The translations under genes were made by a program, and so were the position numbers. DNA of 14,654 nt from Solirubrobacterales bacterium (lineage in GTDB: Bacteria; Actinomycetota; Thermoleophilia; Solirubrobacterales; Solirubrobacteraceae): NCBI GenBank assembly GCA_025964065.1, contig JAOPZO010000044.1:1-14654 (forward strand), in the 5' to 3' direction. Below are positions 1 through 5,825 of this stretch, piece after piece. Position 1 is the first letter of the stretch, and each line of letters starts with the position of its first letter. The notes beneath the pieces were generated by a model, which had not been told where the DNA came from, made no database searches, and worked only from the letters and a program-made list of their open reading frames with translations.

Positions 1-1
1 G

Positions 2-607
2 GACAACCCGCGCGCGTGGGCGCGCGAGGCGCTGAGCGTCGCGGACGTCCTCGCGGCGCCCCGGGTCTGCGACCCGCTCGGCGTCCGTGACTGCTGCCTG
101 GTGACGGACGGCGGCGGGGCGCTCGTCGTCATGGCCGCGGAGCGCGCCGCCGCGCTGGGGCTCACGCGGGCCGTCCGCGTGCTCGGGGTCGCCGAGGCCC
201 ACCACCACCGTCACCTGACCGCGATGCCGTCGCTCGTCCACACGGCCGCGTCGGAGTCGGGGGCCCGGGCGTTCGCCGAGGCCGGGCTCGGCACGGGCGA
301 CGTGGACTCCGCCCAGCTCTACGACGCGTTCACGATCACGCCGATCCTGTTCCTCGAGGACCTCGGGTTCTGCGCGAAGGGGGACGGCGGGCCGTTCGTC
401 GAGAGCGGCGCGATCGCTCCGGGCGGCGCGCTCCCGACGAACACGAACGGCGGCGGGCTGAGCTACCAGCACCCGGGGATGAACGGGATGCTGATGCTCG
501 TGGAGGCGGTCCGCCGGCTGCGTGAGGAGGGGGACGAGGTCGCGCTCGTGCACGGGAACGGCGGGGTCTTCTCCACGCAGAGCACCGTGCTCCTCGGCCG
601 GAACTGA
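2..607 (+). CDS. Thiolase-superfamily protein, C-terminal part (SCP2/Ltp-type thiolase or Ltp2-like aldolase)
   Basis: The reading frame is open from the left edge, so the N-terminal half with the nucleophilic Cys is missing; about 201 residues remain. The text NPRAWAREALSV, then CLVTDGGGALVV and the end VHGNGGVFSTQSTVLLGRN are typical of lipid-transfer-type acetyl-CoA acetyltransferases. In classical thiolases the C-terminal half carries a catalytic HDCF or NEAF block, a GHP block and a CxG block. Here the first is YDAFT (bases about 320-335), the second is SYQHPGMNG, and the CxG Cys is replaced in HGNGG. This pattern fits the Ltp group, which includes the retro-aldolase Ltp2, better than a true thiolase. 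Such proteins normally pair with a DUF35/OB-fold protein, which would lie outside the window. Family assignment is firm; the reaction is uncertain. Confidence 0.85.
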   Translation, partial: DNPRAWAREALSVADVLAAPRVCDPLGVRDCCLVTDGGGALVVMAAERAAALGLTRAVRVLGVAEAHHHRHLTAMPSLVHTAASESGARAFAEAGLGTGDVDSAQLYDAFTITPILFLEDLGFCAKGDGGPFVESGAIAPGGALPTNTNGGGLSYQHPGMNGMLMLVEAVRRLREEGDEVALVHGNGGVFSTQSTVLLGRN

Positions 608-630
608 CGCAGCGACGGCGGCGACGGCCG

Positions 631-636
631 TAGTGT
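631..636 (+). promoter_or_regulatory. Putative -10 box (TAGTGT) for a leaderless transcript
   Basis: TAGTGT fits the actinobacterial -10 consensus TANNNT and lies 7 nt before the ATG at 644. That spacing would put the transcription start at or next to the start codon. No Shine-Dalgarno sequence or clear -35 box is visible. Confidence 0.45.
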
Positions 637-643
637 GGGAGCG

Positions 644-1096
644 ATGCGCCTCCTGCTCGCCGTCGTCCTCGTGCTCGCCGCAGCCGCCCCCGCCGCCGCG
701 CAGGAGCCCGGCCCGGGGGAGGCGCCGGACCCGGCGATCGCCGACGGCAGCGCGCAGCGGGCGCTCGACGCGGCGAAGGCGCGCTGGAGGGCCAGGGGCT
801 CCCTCTCCTACACGCACGAGGTGCGGCTCTCGTGCTTCTGCGCGCCGTCGGGCTTCGAGCGGATCACGCTGCGCGGCGGGAAGCTCGGGAAGGTCCCCCG
901 AGGGCTCGCGGACGTCGCGACGATTCCTCGGCAGTTCCGGCTCGTGCAGCGTGCGATCGACCAGGGCGTGGTCGACCTGACCGTCCGCTACGGCACGCGC
1001 GGCAACCCGCTGCAGGTCTCGATCGACCGCAGCCGGCGCATCGCCGACGAGGAGTCCTACTACACGATGCGCCGCCTGACGCTGCGTAGCATCTGA
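644..1096 (+). CDS. Secreted DUF6174-like protein
   Basis: The product is 150 residues. An N-terminal signal peptide (MRLLLAVVLVLAAAAPAAAQ, cleavage probably after the AxA near residue 19) sends it across the membrane; no lipobox Cys is seen. The mature part has the pattern I associate with DUF6174: a Tyr-rich strand before a CFC motif (SYTHEVRLSCFCAP), a short GGKL strand, a helical middle, then VDLTVRYGTRGNPLQVSIDRS followed by a DEESYYTMRRLTL end. The function of this family is not established. I chose the ATG at 644 over the GTG at 635 because the signal peptide begins cleanly there and a -10-like box sits directly upstream. It lies 36 bp after the thiolase gene and 3 bp before the next gene. 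Confidence 0.8.
   Translation: MRLLLAVVLVLAAAAPAAAQEPGPGEAPDPAIADGSAQRALDAAKARWRARGSLSYTHEVRLSCFCAPSGFERITLRGGKLGKVPRGLADVATIPRQFRLVQRAIDQGVVDLTVRYGTRGNPLQVSIDRSRRIADEESYYTMRRLTLRSI
1087..1092 (+). promoter_or_regulatory. Putative -10 box (TAGCAT) for a leaderless transcript
   Basis: TAGCAT lies 7 nt before the ATG at 1100, inside the last codons of the DUF6174-like gene. It fits TANNNT. The next gene has no Shine-Dalgarno sequence, so it may be transcribed from here as a leaderless message as well as by read-through. Confidence 0.4.
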
Positions 1097-1099
1097 GCC

Positions 1100-1441
1100 A
1101 TGGCAAGCGCTGAGGGCAAGAACTTCGAGGCGATCGTGAAGGGCAAGGAGCAGCACAACAAGAACTGCCCCTTCCCGCCGCACACCGTGCGCATGAACCC
1201 GTTCGAGATCGAGCGGATGCAGTGGGAGGAGGGCGACACGATCGCCGGCCTCCGGCTCGAGGGCGACGGCGCCGTGGGCACCGGGTCCTTCCGCCTCGTC
1301 TGCGACGGGAACGAGCCGCCGGAGCTCGAGATCGAGGAGCGCGAGACGCGGTTCGTCGGGGAGCCCATCCCGGTCCCGGTCGGGCCGGGCGGGCCGCGCG
1401 AGGACGACGCGCCGCCGACGGGACCGCGCTTCACGGGCTGA
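1100..1441 (+). CDS. Conserved-looking small protein of unknown function (113 aa)
   Basis: I do not recognise this family. The protein is soluble, without signal peptide or membrane segment. Its N-terminal third is basic with one short motif, KNCPFPPHTVRMNPFEIER. The middle part (EEGDTIAGLRLEGDGAVGTGSFRLVCDG) looks like a small beta domain. The last 30 residues are Pro/Gly-rich and probably disordered. There are two Cys residues, in NCPF and LVCDG, and one His. The start is 3 bp after the upstream stop, with a TANNNT box just before it. Third codon positions are almost all G or C, so it is very likely a real gene. Confidence 0.65.
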   Translation: MASAEGKNFEAIVKGKEQHNKNCPFPPHTVRMNPFEIERMQWEEGDTIAGLRLEGDGAVGTGSFRLVCDGNEPPELEIEERETRFVGEPIPVPVGPGGPREDDAPPTGPRFTG

Positions 1442-1461
1442 GCGCCGGGAACGCTCCTGGC

Positions 1462-1698
1462 ATGGACAAGGAGCAGCAGGAGCAGTTCGCCGAAGCGGTC
1501 GAACGCAAGAAGGCCGAGGCCCAGGAGGCGTCGGAGACCCCCGAGCCGCACGAGGCCGGTCCCCCCGGGAAGGTCGCGCTCGACGCGACGGGCCAGGGGC
1601 AGCCGAGCCTCACGCGGAGCGGCTCGCAGGACCAGTTCTCCGTGCGGGACAAGAACGCCGGGCACGGCGGGAAGACCGCGGACAAGTGGAACCAGTGA
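1462..1698 (+). CDS. Small acidic/charged disordered protein (78 aa), unknown function
   Basis: The protein is hydrophilic throughout. It starts with a charged helix (MDKEQQEQFAEAVERKKAEA), continues with a Pro/Glu/Gly linker, and ends RDKNAGHGGKTADKWNQ. The C-terminal ADKWNQ tail resembles tails on short actinobacterial proteins, but I cannot name the family or a function. It has no hydrophobic core, signal peptide or Cys. The first in-frame ATG is used; no strong ribosome binding site precedes it. It is the last gene of the plus-strand run, 20 bp after the 113-residue gene, and a strong hairpin follows it. Confidence 0.6.
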   Translation: MDKEQQEQFAEAVERKKAEAQEASETPEPHEAGPPGKVALDATGQGQPSLTRSGSQDQFSVRDKNAGHGGKTADKWNQ

Positions 1699-1705
1699 GG
1701 CGCTG

Positions 1706-1731
1706 ACGCGGCGCCCCGTGGGGCGCCGCGT
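1706..1731. terminator. Perfect GC-rich inverted repeat between convergent genes
   Basis: ACGCGGCGCCCC and GGGGCGCCGCGT form a perfect 12-bp dyad around a GT centre (in RNA, 11 bp with a 4-nt loop). It lies 7 bp after the 78-residue gene and 4 bp before the stop of the opposing STAS gene. It can act as a terminator for both strands. No U-run follows, as is common in high-GC actinobacteria. Confidence 0.75.
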
Positions 1732-1735
1732 TCCC

Positions 1736-2212
1736 TCAGGCCGTCGGGCGCACGCCGCCTGAGCGGCGCGACTTGCGGCGCTCGGAGAGCGCCCAGTTCG
1801 CCATCGCGCCCGCGTCGGCGCGGCGCCGGCCGTTGGGGCCGCGGAGGCTCTTGCCCTCGACCTTCGGCAGCTCGGGCGCGAAGGACTCAAGCCACTTGTC
1901 CTCGGGCTGCGGCAGGACCTCGTCGAGGCCGGTCATCGCCATGAGCTCGACGACCGGGGTGGAACCGACGAGCATCTCCACGCGCGGGCGACGGCGGTCA
2001 CGGCGGAGCTCGAGCAGCAGGTGCAGGCCGCTCGAGTCCATGAACGAGACGGCGCGGAGGTCGAGGACGACCACGCGCCAGCCGTCGATGCGGGCGTCCT
2101 CGACGGCGCGCTCGAGGCGCGGTGCGGTGGTCATGTCGAGCTCCCCGGTGACGGCGAGCACGAGGCGCTCGCGGACGGGGTGCGGCTCGATGCTGAAGGC
2201 GGGGGTGAGCAG
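1736..2212 (-). CDS. STAS-domain anti-sigma-factor antagonist, probable CTG start
   Basis: The product is 158 residues. Residues 5-102 form a STAS domain (VLAVTGELDMTTAPRLERA, then VVVLDLRAVSFMDSSGLHLL) of the SpoIIAA/RsbV type. In that family the Ser in DSSG (here Ser61) is phosphorylated by an anti-sigma kinase; the unphosphorylated form binds the kinase and frees the sigma factor. Residues 103-158 are an unusual extension, first acidic/aromatic (EDKWLESFAPELP) then strongly basic (RRRADAG, SERRKSRRSG). No ATG or GTG lies near the domain start. A perfect AAGGAGG at 2221-2227 is 8 nt before a CTG at 2212, giving MLTPAFSIEP. The upstream open frame to 2386 is Arg/Pro/Gly-rich with poorer third-position bias and looks non-coding. 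No partner kinase or sigma gene is in the window. Confidence 0.8.
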   Translation of the reverse strand: MLTPAFSIEPHPVRERLVLAVTGELDMTTAPRLERAVEDARIDGWRVVVLDLRAVSFMDSSGLHLLLELRRDRRRPRVEMLVGSTPVVELMAMTGLDEVLPQPEDKWLESFAPELPKVEGKSLRGPNGRRRADAGAMANWALSERRKSRRSGGVRPTA

Positions 2213-2220
2213 GGGAACGA

Positions 2221-2227
2221 CCTCCTT
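2221..2227 (-). promoter_or_regulatory. Strong Shine-Dalgarno sequence for the STAS gene
   Basis: The minus strand reads AAGGAGG, matching the 16S anti-SD perfectly, followed by 8 nt and then CTG at 2212. It is one of the best SD sequences in the window and decides the unusual start. Confidence 0.7.
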
Positions 2228-2337
2228 GGCGGTTTGCGCTGCGTGCTGACGCCACCCGCCGCCGCCTGGCTGGCGGCCCCGGCCTGCGTTCCGATGCGGG
2301 GTCCGGCGCTCCGGGTCTCGGGGCACCGACGTCGGGG

Positions 2338-2343
2338 ACGCTA
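2338..2343 (-). promoter_or_regulatory. Possible -10 box (TAGCGT) upstream of the STAS gene
   Basis: The minus strand has TAGCGT, a TANNNT match, in the 201-bp gap between the Ppx/GppA stop and the STAS start. Transcription from it would give a 5' UTR of about 120 nt ending in the SD at 2221-2227. No convincing -35 is seen. A 13-bp TGAC-N5-GTCA dyad lies at 2366-2378, just upstream, and could be an operator. Confidence 0.3.
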
Positions 2344-2413
2344 GCTGCGCCCGCCCCCGGTGCGGTGACGACGTGTCAGGTTCCAACTCCCCGGTGCCAC
2401 CTCGGTGCGGCGG

Positions 2414-3928
2414 TCAGACGACGAGGCCCAGGCCGAAGGCACGGCGGAACAGCTCGACCTCGCGCCGGGCGGCCCAGCGGGGGACCGCGGTGTCCTCCGT
2501 GCTGACGAGCGAGAGCGTGGCGGTACCGCCTTCCACGGCGAGGTGCGCCTCGCGGACGGACTGGTCGCGGGAGCGCTCGAGGTCCTCGGCGAGGCGGAGG
2601 AGGACGGCCATCCGGTCGAGGCGCGCGCGGTCGGCCTTGCCGTGCAGGAGCGGCGCGAGCTCCCCGAGCTCCGGCATGCCCTTGCGGTGGTAGCGGGTCG
2701 CCTGGGCGACGAGCGCGAGCTCGGCCGGGTCGAAGCCGGGCAGGCCGGCGTTCAGGACGAGGTAGCGCGAGTGCTTGTGGTGGTCGTCGTAGTCGACGCT
2801 CATGCCGATGTCGTGCAGCGCCGCGGCCGCCCACAGGAGCTCGCGCTCCAGCGGGTCGCCGGGGTGGAGGCCGGCGGCGGCGGTCTCGTCGAAGAGCCCG
2901 AGCGCGAGCTGCGCGACGTGCTCCGTGTGCGCCTCGTCGACCGCGTACTGCCCGGCGAGCGTCGCGACGGACTGGCGGCGCACGTCGTCGAAGAGCCCGT
3001 CCGTGCGCTCGAGGTGGCGGGCGAAGAAGACGCCCTCGCGCAGGCCGGCCTCCGTCGCCTCGAGCGCCGGGAAGCCGCCTGCAGCCATCGTCGCCTGGAT
3101 GACGACGGCGCCCGCGAGGATGAGGTCCGCTCGGGCCTGCTTGATCCCCGCGACCTTCGCGCGGTCCGCCGGCGGGAGTGCGGCGAGGCGCTCCACGAGC
3201 TCGTCGAGGGCGGCGGCATCGACGCACTGGCCCTGGACGCCGAGCGACGGGAGGCCCGCGGCGCGCTGCGCGGCGTTGGCGAGGTTCCGGACCGTGCCGC
3301 CGACACCGACCAGGCGCGGGCCGCAGTCCGCGAGCCAGGGCGCGCGCCCGAGCTTCTCGGTGACGTGGGCGCGGAGCTTGTCGAGCTGCTTGCGGGTCGC
3401 GGGCCCGTCGCCGGGGAGGAAGCGCTCCGTCATCCGCACGGCGCCCATCCGCCACGAGCCCGAGGTGACCGCGCGCCGGTCCGCGACCTGCACGAGCTGC
3501 ATGGAACCGCCCCCGAGGTCCAGGACGCAGCCGTCGTCGAGCGTCGTGGAGTTCACCGCGGCGAGGTAGCCGTAGCGCGCCTCCTCCTCGCGCGGGAGCA
3601 CGCGGATCTCGAGGCCCGTGCGCTCGCGGGCGCGCGCGAGGAACGCGGGGGCGTTCGTGGCGTCGCGGATGGCGCTGGTCGCGACGGCGTCGATGTCCCC
3701 CGGGCCGAGGCCGGCCGCGCGGCAGAAGTGCGCGAAGACGTCGAGGGTGGAGAGCGCGCGCTCCATGGGCGCCTCGCCGAGCTCCCCGGTCGCCGCGAGG
3801 CCCTCCCCGATGCGCACGGCCTCGTAGATCTCGTCCGTGCGCCGCCAGCGCGCGCCGGTCGTGGTGAACACGACGAGCCGGAAGGAGTTCGACCCGAGGT
3901 CGATCACGGCGACGCGCACGTCCGGCAT
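2414..3928 (-). CDS. ppx: Ppx/GppA phosphatase with C-terminal HD domain (exopolyphosphatase / pppGpp phosphohydrolase)
   Basis: The product is 504 residues, the length of two-domain Ppx/GppA enzymes. Family members remove terminal phosphate from polyphosphate or convert pppGpp to ppGpp in the cytoplasm. Residues 1-300 are the actin-like ASKHA fold. The phosphate-1 loop is VIDLGSNSFRLVV (8-20), the likely catalytic Glu lies in PREEEARYG (112-120), phosphate-2 is LDLGGGSMQL (136-145), and GVGGTVRNLA is at 208-217. Residues about 315-500 are an HD-type helical domain with ALHDIGMSVDYDDHHKHSR (370-388). The ATG at 3928 places the first beta strand at residue 5; the open frame continuing upstream to 4561 runs out of phase with the stress-protein gene and is not coding. 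The gene begins 29 bp after that gene, so one transcript is likely. Sequence alone does not separate Ppx from GppA activity. Confidence 0.9.
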   Translation of the reverse strand: MPDVRVAVIDLGSNSFRLVVFTTTGARWRRTDEIYEAVRIGEGLAATGELGEAPMERALSTLDVFAHFCRAAGLGPGDIDAVATSAIRDATNAPAFLARARERTGLEIRVLPREEEARYGYLAAVNSTTLDDGCVLDLGGGSMQLVQVADRRAVTSGSWRMGAVRMTERFLPGDGPATRKQLDKLRAHVTEKLGRAPWLADCGPRLVGVGGTVRNLANAAQRAAGLPSLGVQGQCVDAAALDELVERLAALPPADRAKVAGIKQARADLILAGAVVIQATMAAGGFPALEATEAGLREGVFFARHLERTDGLFDDVRRQSVATLAGQYAVDEAHTEHVAQLALGLFDETAAAGLHPGDPLERELLWAAAALHDIGMSVDYDDHHKHSRYLVLNAGLPGFDPAELALVAQATRYHRKGMPELGELAPLLHGKADRARLDRMAVLLRLAEDLERSRDQSVREAHLAVEGGTATLSLVSTEDTAVPRWAARREVELFRRAFGLGLVV

Positions 3929-3957
3929 CGTAGGCGGCGCGCCGGCGCCGCGGGCCC

Positions 3958-4404
3958 TCAGGCGGCGGGCGGGCGGGTCTCGTCGTCGGAGGTGACGGTC
4001 GTGACGGGGAGGCCGAGGCCGCCGATCTTGCTCGGGAGGTCGAGCCGGAGCCACTTGGAGACGCGGTGGGGGAGCGTCGAGACGATGACCTCGTCGAAGC
4101 CGCGGAGGTTGATCGCGTCCTGCACCGCCGCGAGCGGCTCGGCGACCCCGACGATCCCCTCGACGGGGCCGCCCGCCGCCTGCTCGAGCATCGGGAGCGC
4201 GTGGTCGAGGACGGCCTGGCCCTCGGAGCGGGAGACGTCCTCGGGGTCCGTGAGCCGCGCCAGGCCGCGGGTGGGGTTCGGGACGAGCAGCGCGAAGGCC
4301 GCGGGGCCCTGCGCGGCGCGCCGACGGACGGCCTCGTGCAGCGCCGGGTTCGCTGCCGTCCTGTGGGCGACGATGAGGACGCGGATGGGCGTTGCGGACT
4401 CCAT
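3958..4404 (-). CDS. Universal-stress-protein-like protein
   Basis: The product is 148 residues, the usual length for a single UspA-like alpha/beta domain. It begins with a strand followed by polar loop (IRVLIVAHRTAANPAL), has an internal ALLVPNPTRGLARL segment, and ends with FDEVIVSTLPHRVSKWLRLDLP followed by GLPVTTV. That last block matches the USP pattern of a strand, a switch loop with Ser/Thr, and a final strand. The nucleotide-binding G-2x-G-9x-G(S/T) motif is not intact, so ATP binding is doubtful. An AAGGAG at 4409-4414 with a short 4-nt spacer supports the ATG at 4404. It is the first gene of the pair with ppx, which would link stress response with polyphosphate or alarmone turnover (inference). 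Confidence 0.65.
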   Translation of the reverse strand: MESATPIRVLIVAHRTAANPALHEAVRRRAAQGPAAFALLVPNPTRGLARLTDPEDVSRSEGQAVLDHALPMLEQAAGGPVEGIVGVAEPLAAVQDAINLRGFDEVIVSTLPHRVSKWLRLDLPSKIGGLGLPVTTVTSDDETRPPAA

Positions 4405-4564
4405 GGGGCTCCTTCGTCGGACGCTGCGCCGATCCTGGCAGCGTGAGCGCCCCGGCGCCAGCTCCGGTGTCCGACCTCGGCGCTCGAGCCGGCGCGGTGG
4501 TCCCGGGGACGGCGCGGGCGGGGCAGGAGCCGCGCCCGATCCCGGTCGGGACGTCCTGCATCCC
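4405..4564 (-). other. Intergenic region upstream of the stress-protein/ppx pair
   Basis: This 160-bp gap must hold the promoter of the USP-like/ppx operon and the end of the glyoxalase I transcript. Apart from the SD at 4409-4414, I see one weak dyad (CCCGA and TCGGG at 4535-4550) that could terminate the glyoxalase message. I found no clear TANNNT box near the start. Confidence 0.35.
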
Positions 4565-4942
4565 TCAGCCCTTGCGTTCGATGAGCTCGATGCGGTAGCC
4601 GTCGGGGTCGCGGACGAAGCAGAGGCGCGAGCCGCCGTCGCTCACGGTGTAGGGCGGGCGCTCGGGGCTGATGCCCTGATCGCCGAGGGCACCGAGGGTG
4701 GCGTCGAGGTCGTCCGCGGTGATGGCGATGTGGCCGTAGCCCGTGCCGATCTCGTAGCGGTCCACCCCCGGGTTCTTCGTGAGCTCGAGCCGCGCGCCGT
4801 CGCCCGGGAGGCCCATGAAGATGTTCGTCGCGCCGTCGGGGAGGTCGAAGCGGCGGAGCTCCTCGAAGCCCAGGGCGGCGTAGAAGGCGACGGAGCGGTC
4901 GATGTCGCCGATCCGGTAGCAGGTGTGGATGAGTTGGGACAT
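4565..4942 (-). CDS. gloA: Glyoxalase I-like protein (VOC superfamily, GloA type)
   Basis: The product is 125 residues, a single-polypeptide VOC protein of two beta-alpha-beta-beta-beta modules. GloA isomerises the hemithioacetal of methylglyoxal and a thiol to a D-lactoyl thioester. The four expected metal ligands are all present: His6 (LIHTCYRI), Glu53 (ARLELTKNP), His71 (YGHIAI) and Glu119 (DGYRIELIERKG). The FVRDPDGY signature precedes the last one. Most actinobacteria lack glutathione, so the co-substrate may be mycothiol or another thiol (inference). The start is an ATG with a TANNNT box 7 nt upstream and no SD. The gene is divergent from the MBL-fold hydrolase at 4961, the natural partner for glyoxalase II. 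Other VOC activities cannot be excluded. Confidence 0.85.
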   Translation of the reverse strand: MSQLIHTCYRIGDIDRSVAFYAALGFEELRRFDLPDGATNIFMGLPGDGARLELTKNPGVDRYEIGTGYGHIAITADDLDATLGALGDQGISPERPPYTVSDGGSRLCFVRDPDGYRIELIERKG

Positions 4943-4948
4943 GGTTCG

Positions 4949-4955
4949 TAGGCTA
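4949..4955. promoter_or_regulatory. Near-palindromic shared -10 box for two divergent leaderless genes
   Basis: The dyad GTAGGCTAC (4948-4956) gives TAGGCT on the plus strand (4949-4954), 6 nt before the GTG at 4961. It gives TAGCCT on the minus strand (4955-4950), 7 nt before the ATG at 4942. Both fit TANNNT at a spacing that places transcription start at the start codon. Only 18 bp separates the two start codons. Confidence 0.5.
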
Positions 4956-4960
4956 CGGGC

Positions 4961-5698
4961 GTGATCATCGAACGCTCGCTCCTGCCGAACTTCCTGACGA
5001 ACACGTTCCTGGTCGGGACGCCCGGGGGCGAGGGGTTCTTCGTCGACGCGGGCGGGCCGATGGAGCCGCTGTTCGAGAAGGCCGAGGAGCACGGCATCAC
5101 GCCGACCCATGTGCTGCTCACCCACCACCACTACGACCACGTGGCGGAGCTCGGCATGGTGCTCGAGCGGTACCCCGGGATCGAGGTCCTCGCGCACCCG
5201 GAGGAGCGCGACGGCGTCGAGGGCGTGACGGGCGACATCGGCTTCGGAGACGTGGTGACGGTCGCGGGCCTCGAGGTCACCGCGCTCGGGTCCCCCGGCC
5301 ACACGAAGGGGATGCTGAACTTCCTCGTCGAGGGGACAGTGTTCACGGGCGACACGCTCTTCAGGAACTCCGTCGGCGGGGTGCGCGCGCCTGGCTCGAC
5401 GACGTACGCGGACCTCAGGCGCTCCGTCATGGAGGTGCTCATGGCGCTCCCGCCCGAGACCGTGGTGTGGCCCGGCCACACGGAGCCGACGACCATCGGG
5501 GAGGAGTGGGAGACGAACCGCTTCGTGCGCGTCTGGCGCGGCCTCGACCCCGAGGGGACAGGGCAGTGCACGGCGCTCGGCGAGCCGGCGACGCTCGTCC
5601 TCCTCGGCGACGACTACGACGGGGGCCACAAGGCCTGGGTCCGCTGGCCCGACGGCCGCGACGACATCGTGCCGGGCTCGAAGGTGGAGACCGCCTGA
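4961..5698 (+). CDS. MBL-fold hydrolase, glyoxalase II-like, with C-terminal extension
   Basis: The product is 245 residues. Residues 1-185 are a metallo-beta-lactamase fold with all zinc ligands: the HxHxDH block in THHHYDHV (His55, His57, Asp59, His60), His114 (SPGHTKG), Asp131 (FTGDTLF) and His173 (WPGHTEPTTI). Glyoxalase II enzymes hydrolyse lactoyl-thiol esters to lactate and free thiol, and the divergent glyoxalase I-like neighbour supports that role. Residues about 200-245 (ALGEPATLVLLGDDYDGGHKAWVRWPDGRDDIV) form a small beta-rich SH3-like extension not found in standard glyoxalase II. The start is GTG; no ATG is near and a TANNNT box sits 6 nt upstream. The stop codon TGA lies inside the left arm of a REP-like palindrome. 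The substrate thiol is unknown. Confidence 0.85.
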   Translation: MIIERSLLPNFLTNTFLVGTPGGEGFFVDAGGPMEPLFEKAEEHGITPTHVLLTHHHYDHVAELGMVLERYPGIEVLAHPEERDGVEGVTGDIGFGDVVTVAGLEVTALGSPGHTKGMLNFLVEGTVFTGDTLFRNSVGGVRAPGSTTYADLRRSVMEVLMALPPETVVWPGHTEPTTIGEEWETNRFVRVWRGLDPEGTGQCTALGEPATLVLLGDDYDGGHKAWVRWPDGRDDIVPGSKVETA

Positions 5699-5724
5699 AA
5701 GGGGCCTGACCCCTTTCAGGCGGT
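5690..5724. repeat. REP-like palindrome, copy 1
   Basis: Arms ACCGCCTGAAAGGGG (5690-5704) and CCCCTTTCAGGCGGT (5710-5724) are perfectly complementary over 15 bp around the loop CCTGA. The TGA at 5696-5698 in the left arm is the stop codon of the MBL-fold gene. As RNA it forms a very stable hairpin and may also terminate that transcript. Confidence 0.85.
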
Positions 5725-5825
5725 GGGGTTGCGAAAGGCGCGCGCCCGCGCGCGGAAGTGCCAGAGAACTGCGCAGGAACGCACGCGGCGCGAGGCAGCG
5801 GTGGCTCGGCGTCCCTGGGTGGGAC
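5725..5825 (+). other. Leader between REP copy 1 and the RAYT
   Basis: This 101-bp stretch has no gene. It contains an alternating CG hairpin (CGCGCG at 5739-5744 and 5749-5754), which may be a structured leader. GGTGGGAC just before the ATG is only a weak SD, and no TANNNT box is near the start. Confidence 0.35.

Noticed and set aside
2366..2378. TGAC-N5-GTCA dyad between ppx and the STAS gene as an operator
   Set aside because: Short and imperfect inside; it could be chance or part of the ppx terminator, so it is mentioned only beside the promoter candidate.
2213..2386. Upstream extension of the STAS protein to an ATG at 2386
   Set aside because: Translation is Arg/Pro/Gly-rich with weaker codon bias, and a perfect SD lies just before the STAS domain.
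3929..4561. Possible N-terminal extension of the Ppx/GppA protein
   Set aside because: The extended frame runs through the stress-protein gene in another phase and is Arg/Pro-rich; the conserved fold begins right after the ATG at 3928.
2405..4951. Plus-strand open frame of 848 codons across the ppx, stress-protein and glyoxalase genes
   Set aside because: It is antisense to three well-identified genes, lacks family features, and is an expected by-product of very high GC content.
5690..5724. REP copy 1 as only a simple terminator of the MBL-fold gene
   Set aside because: Its core recurs almost exactly after the RAYT, which points to a repeated element, although it may also terminate transcription.
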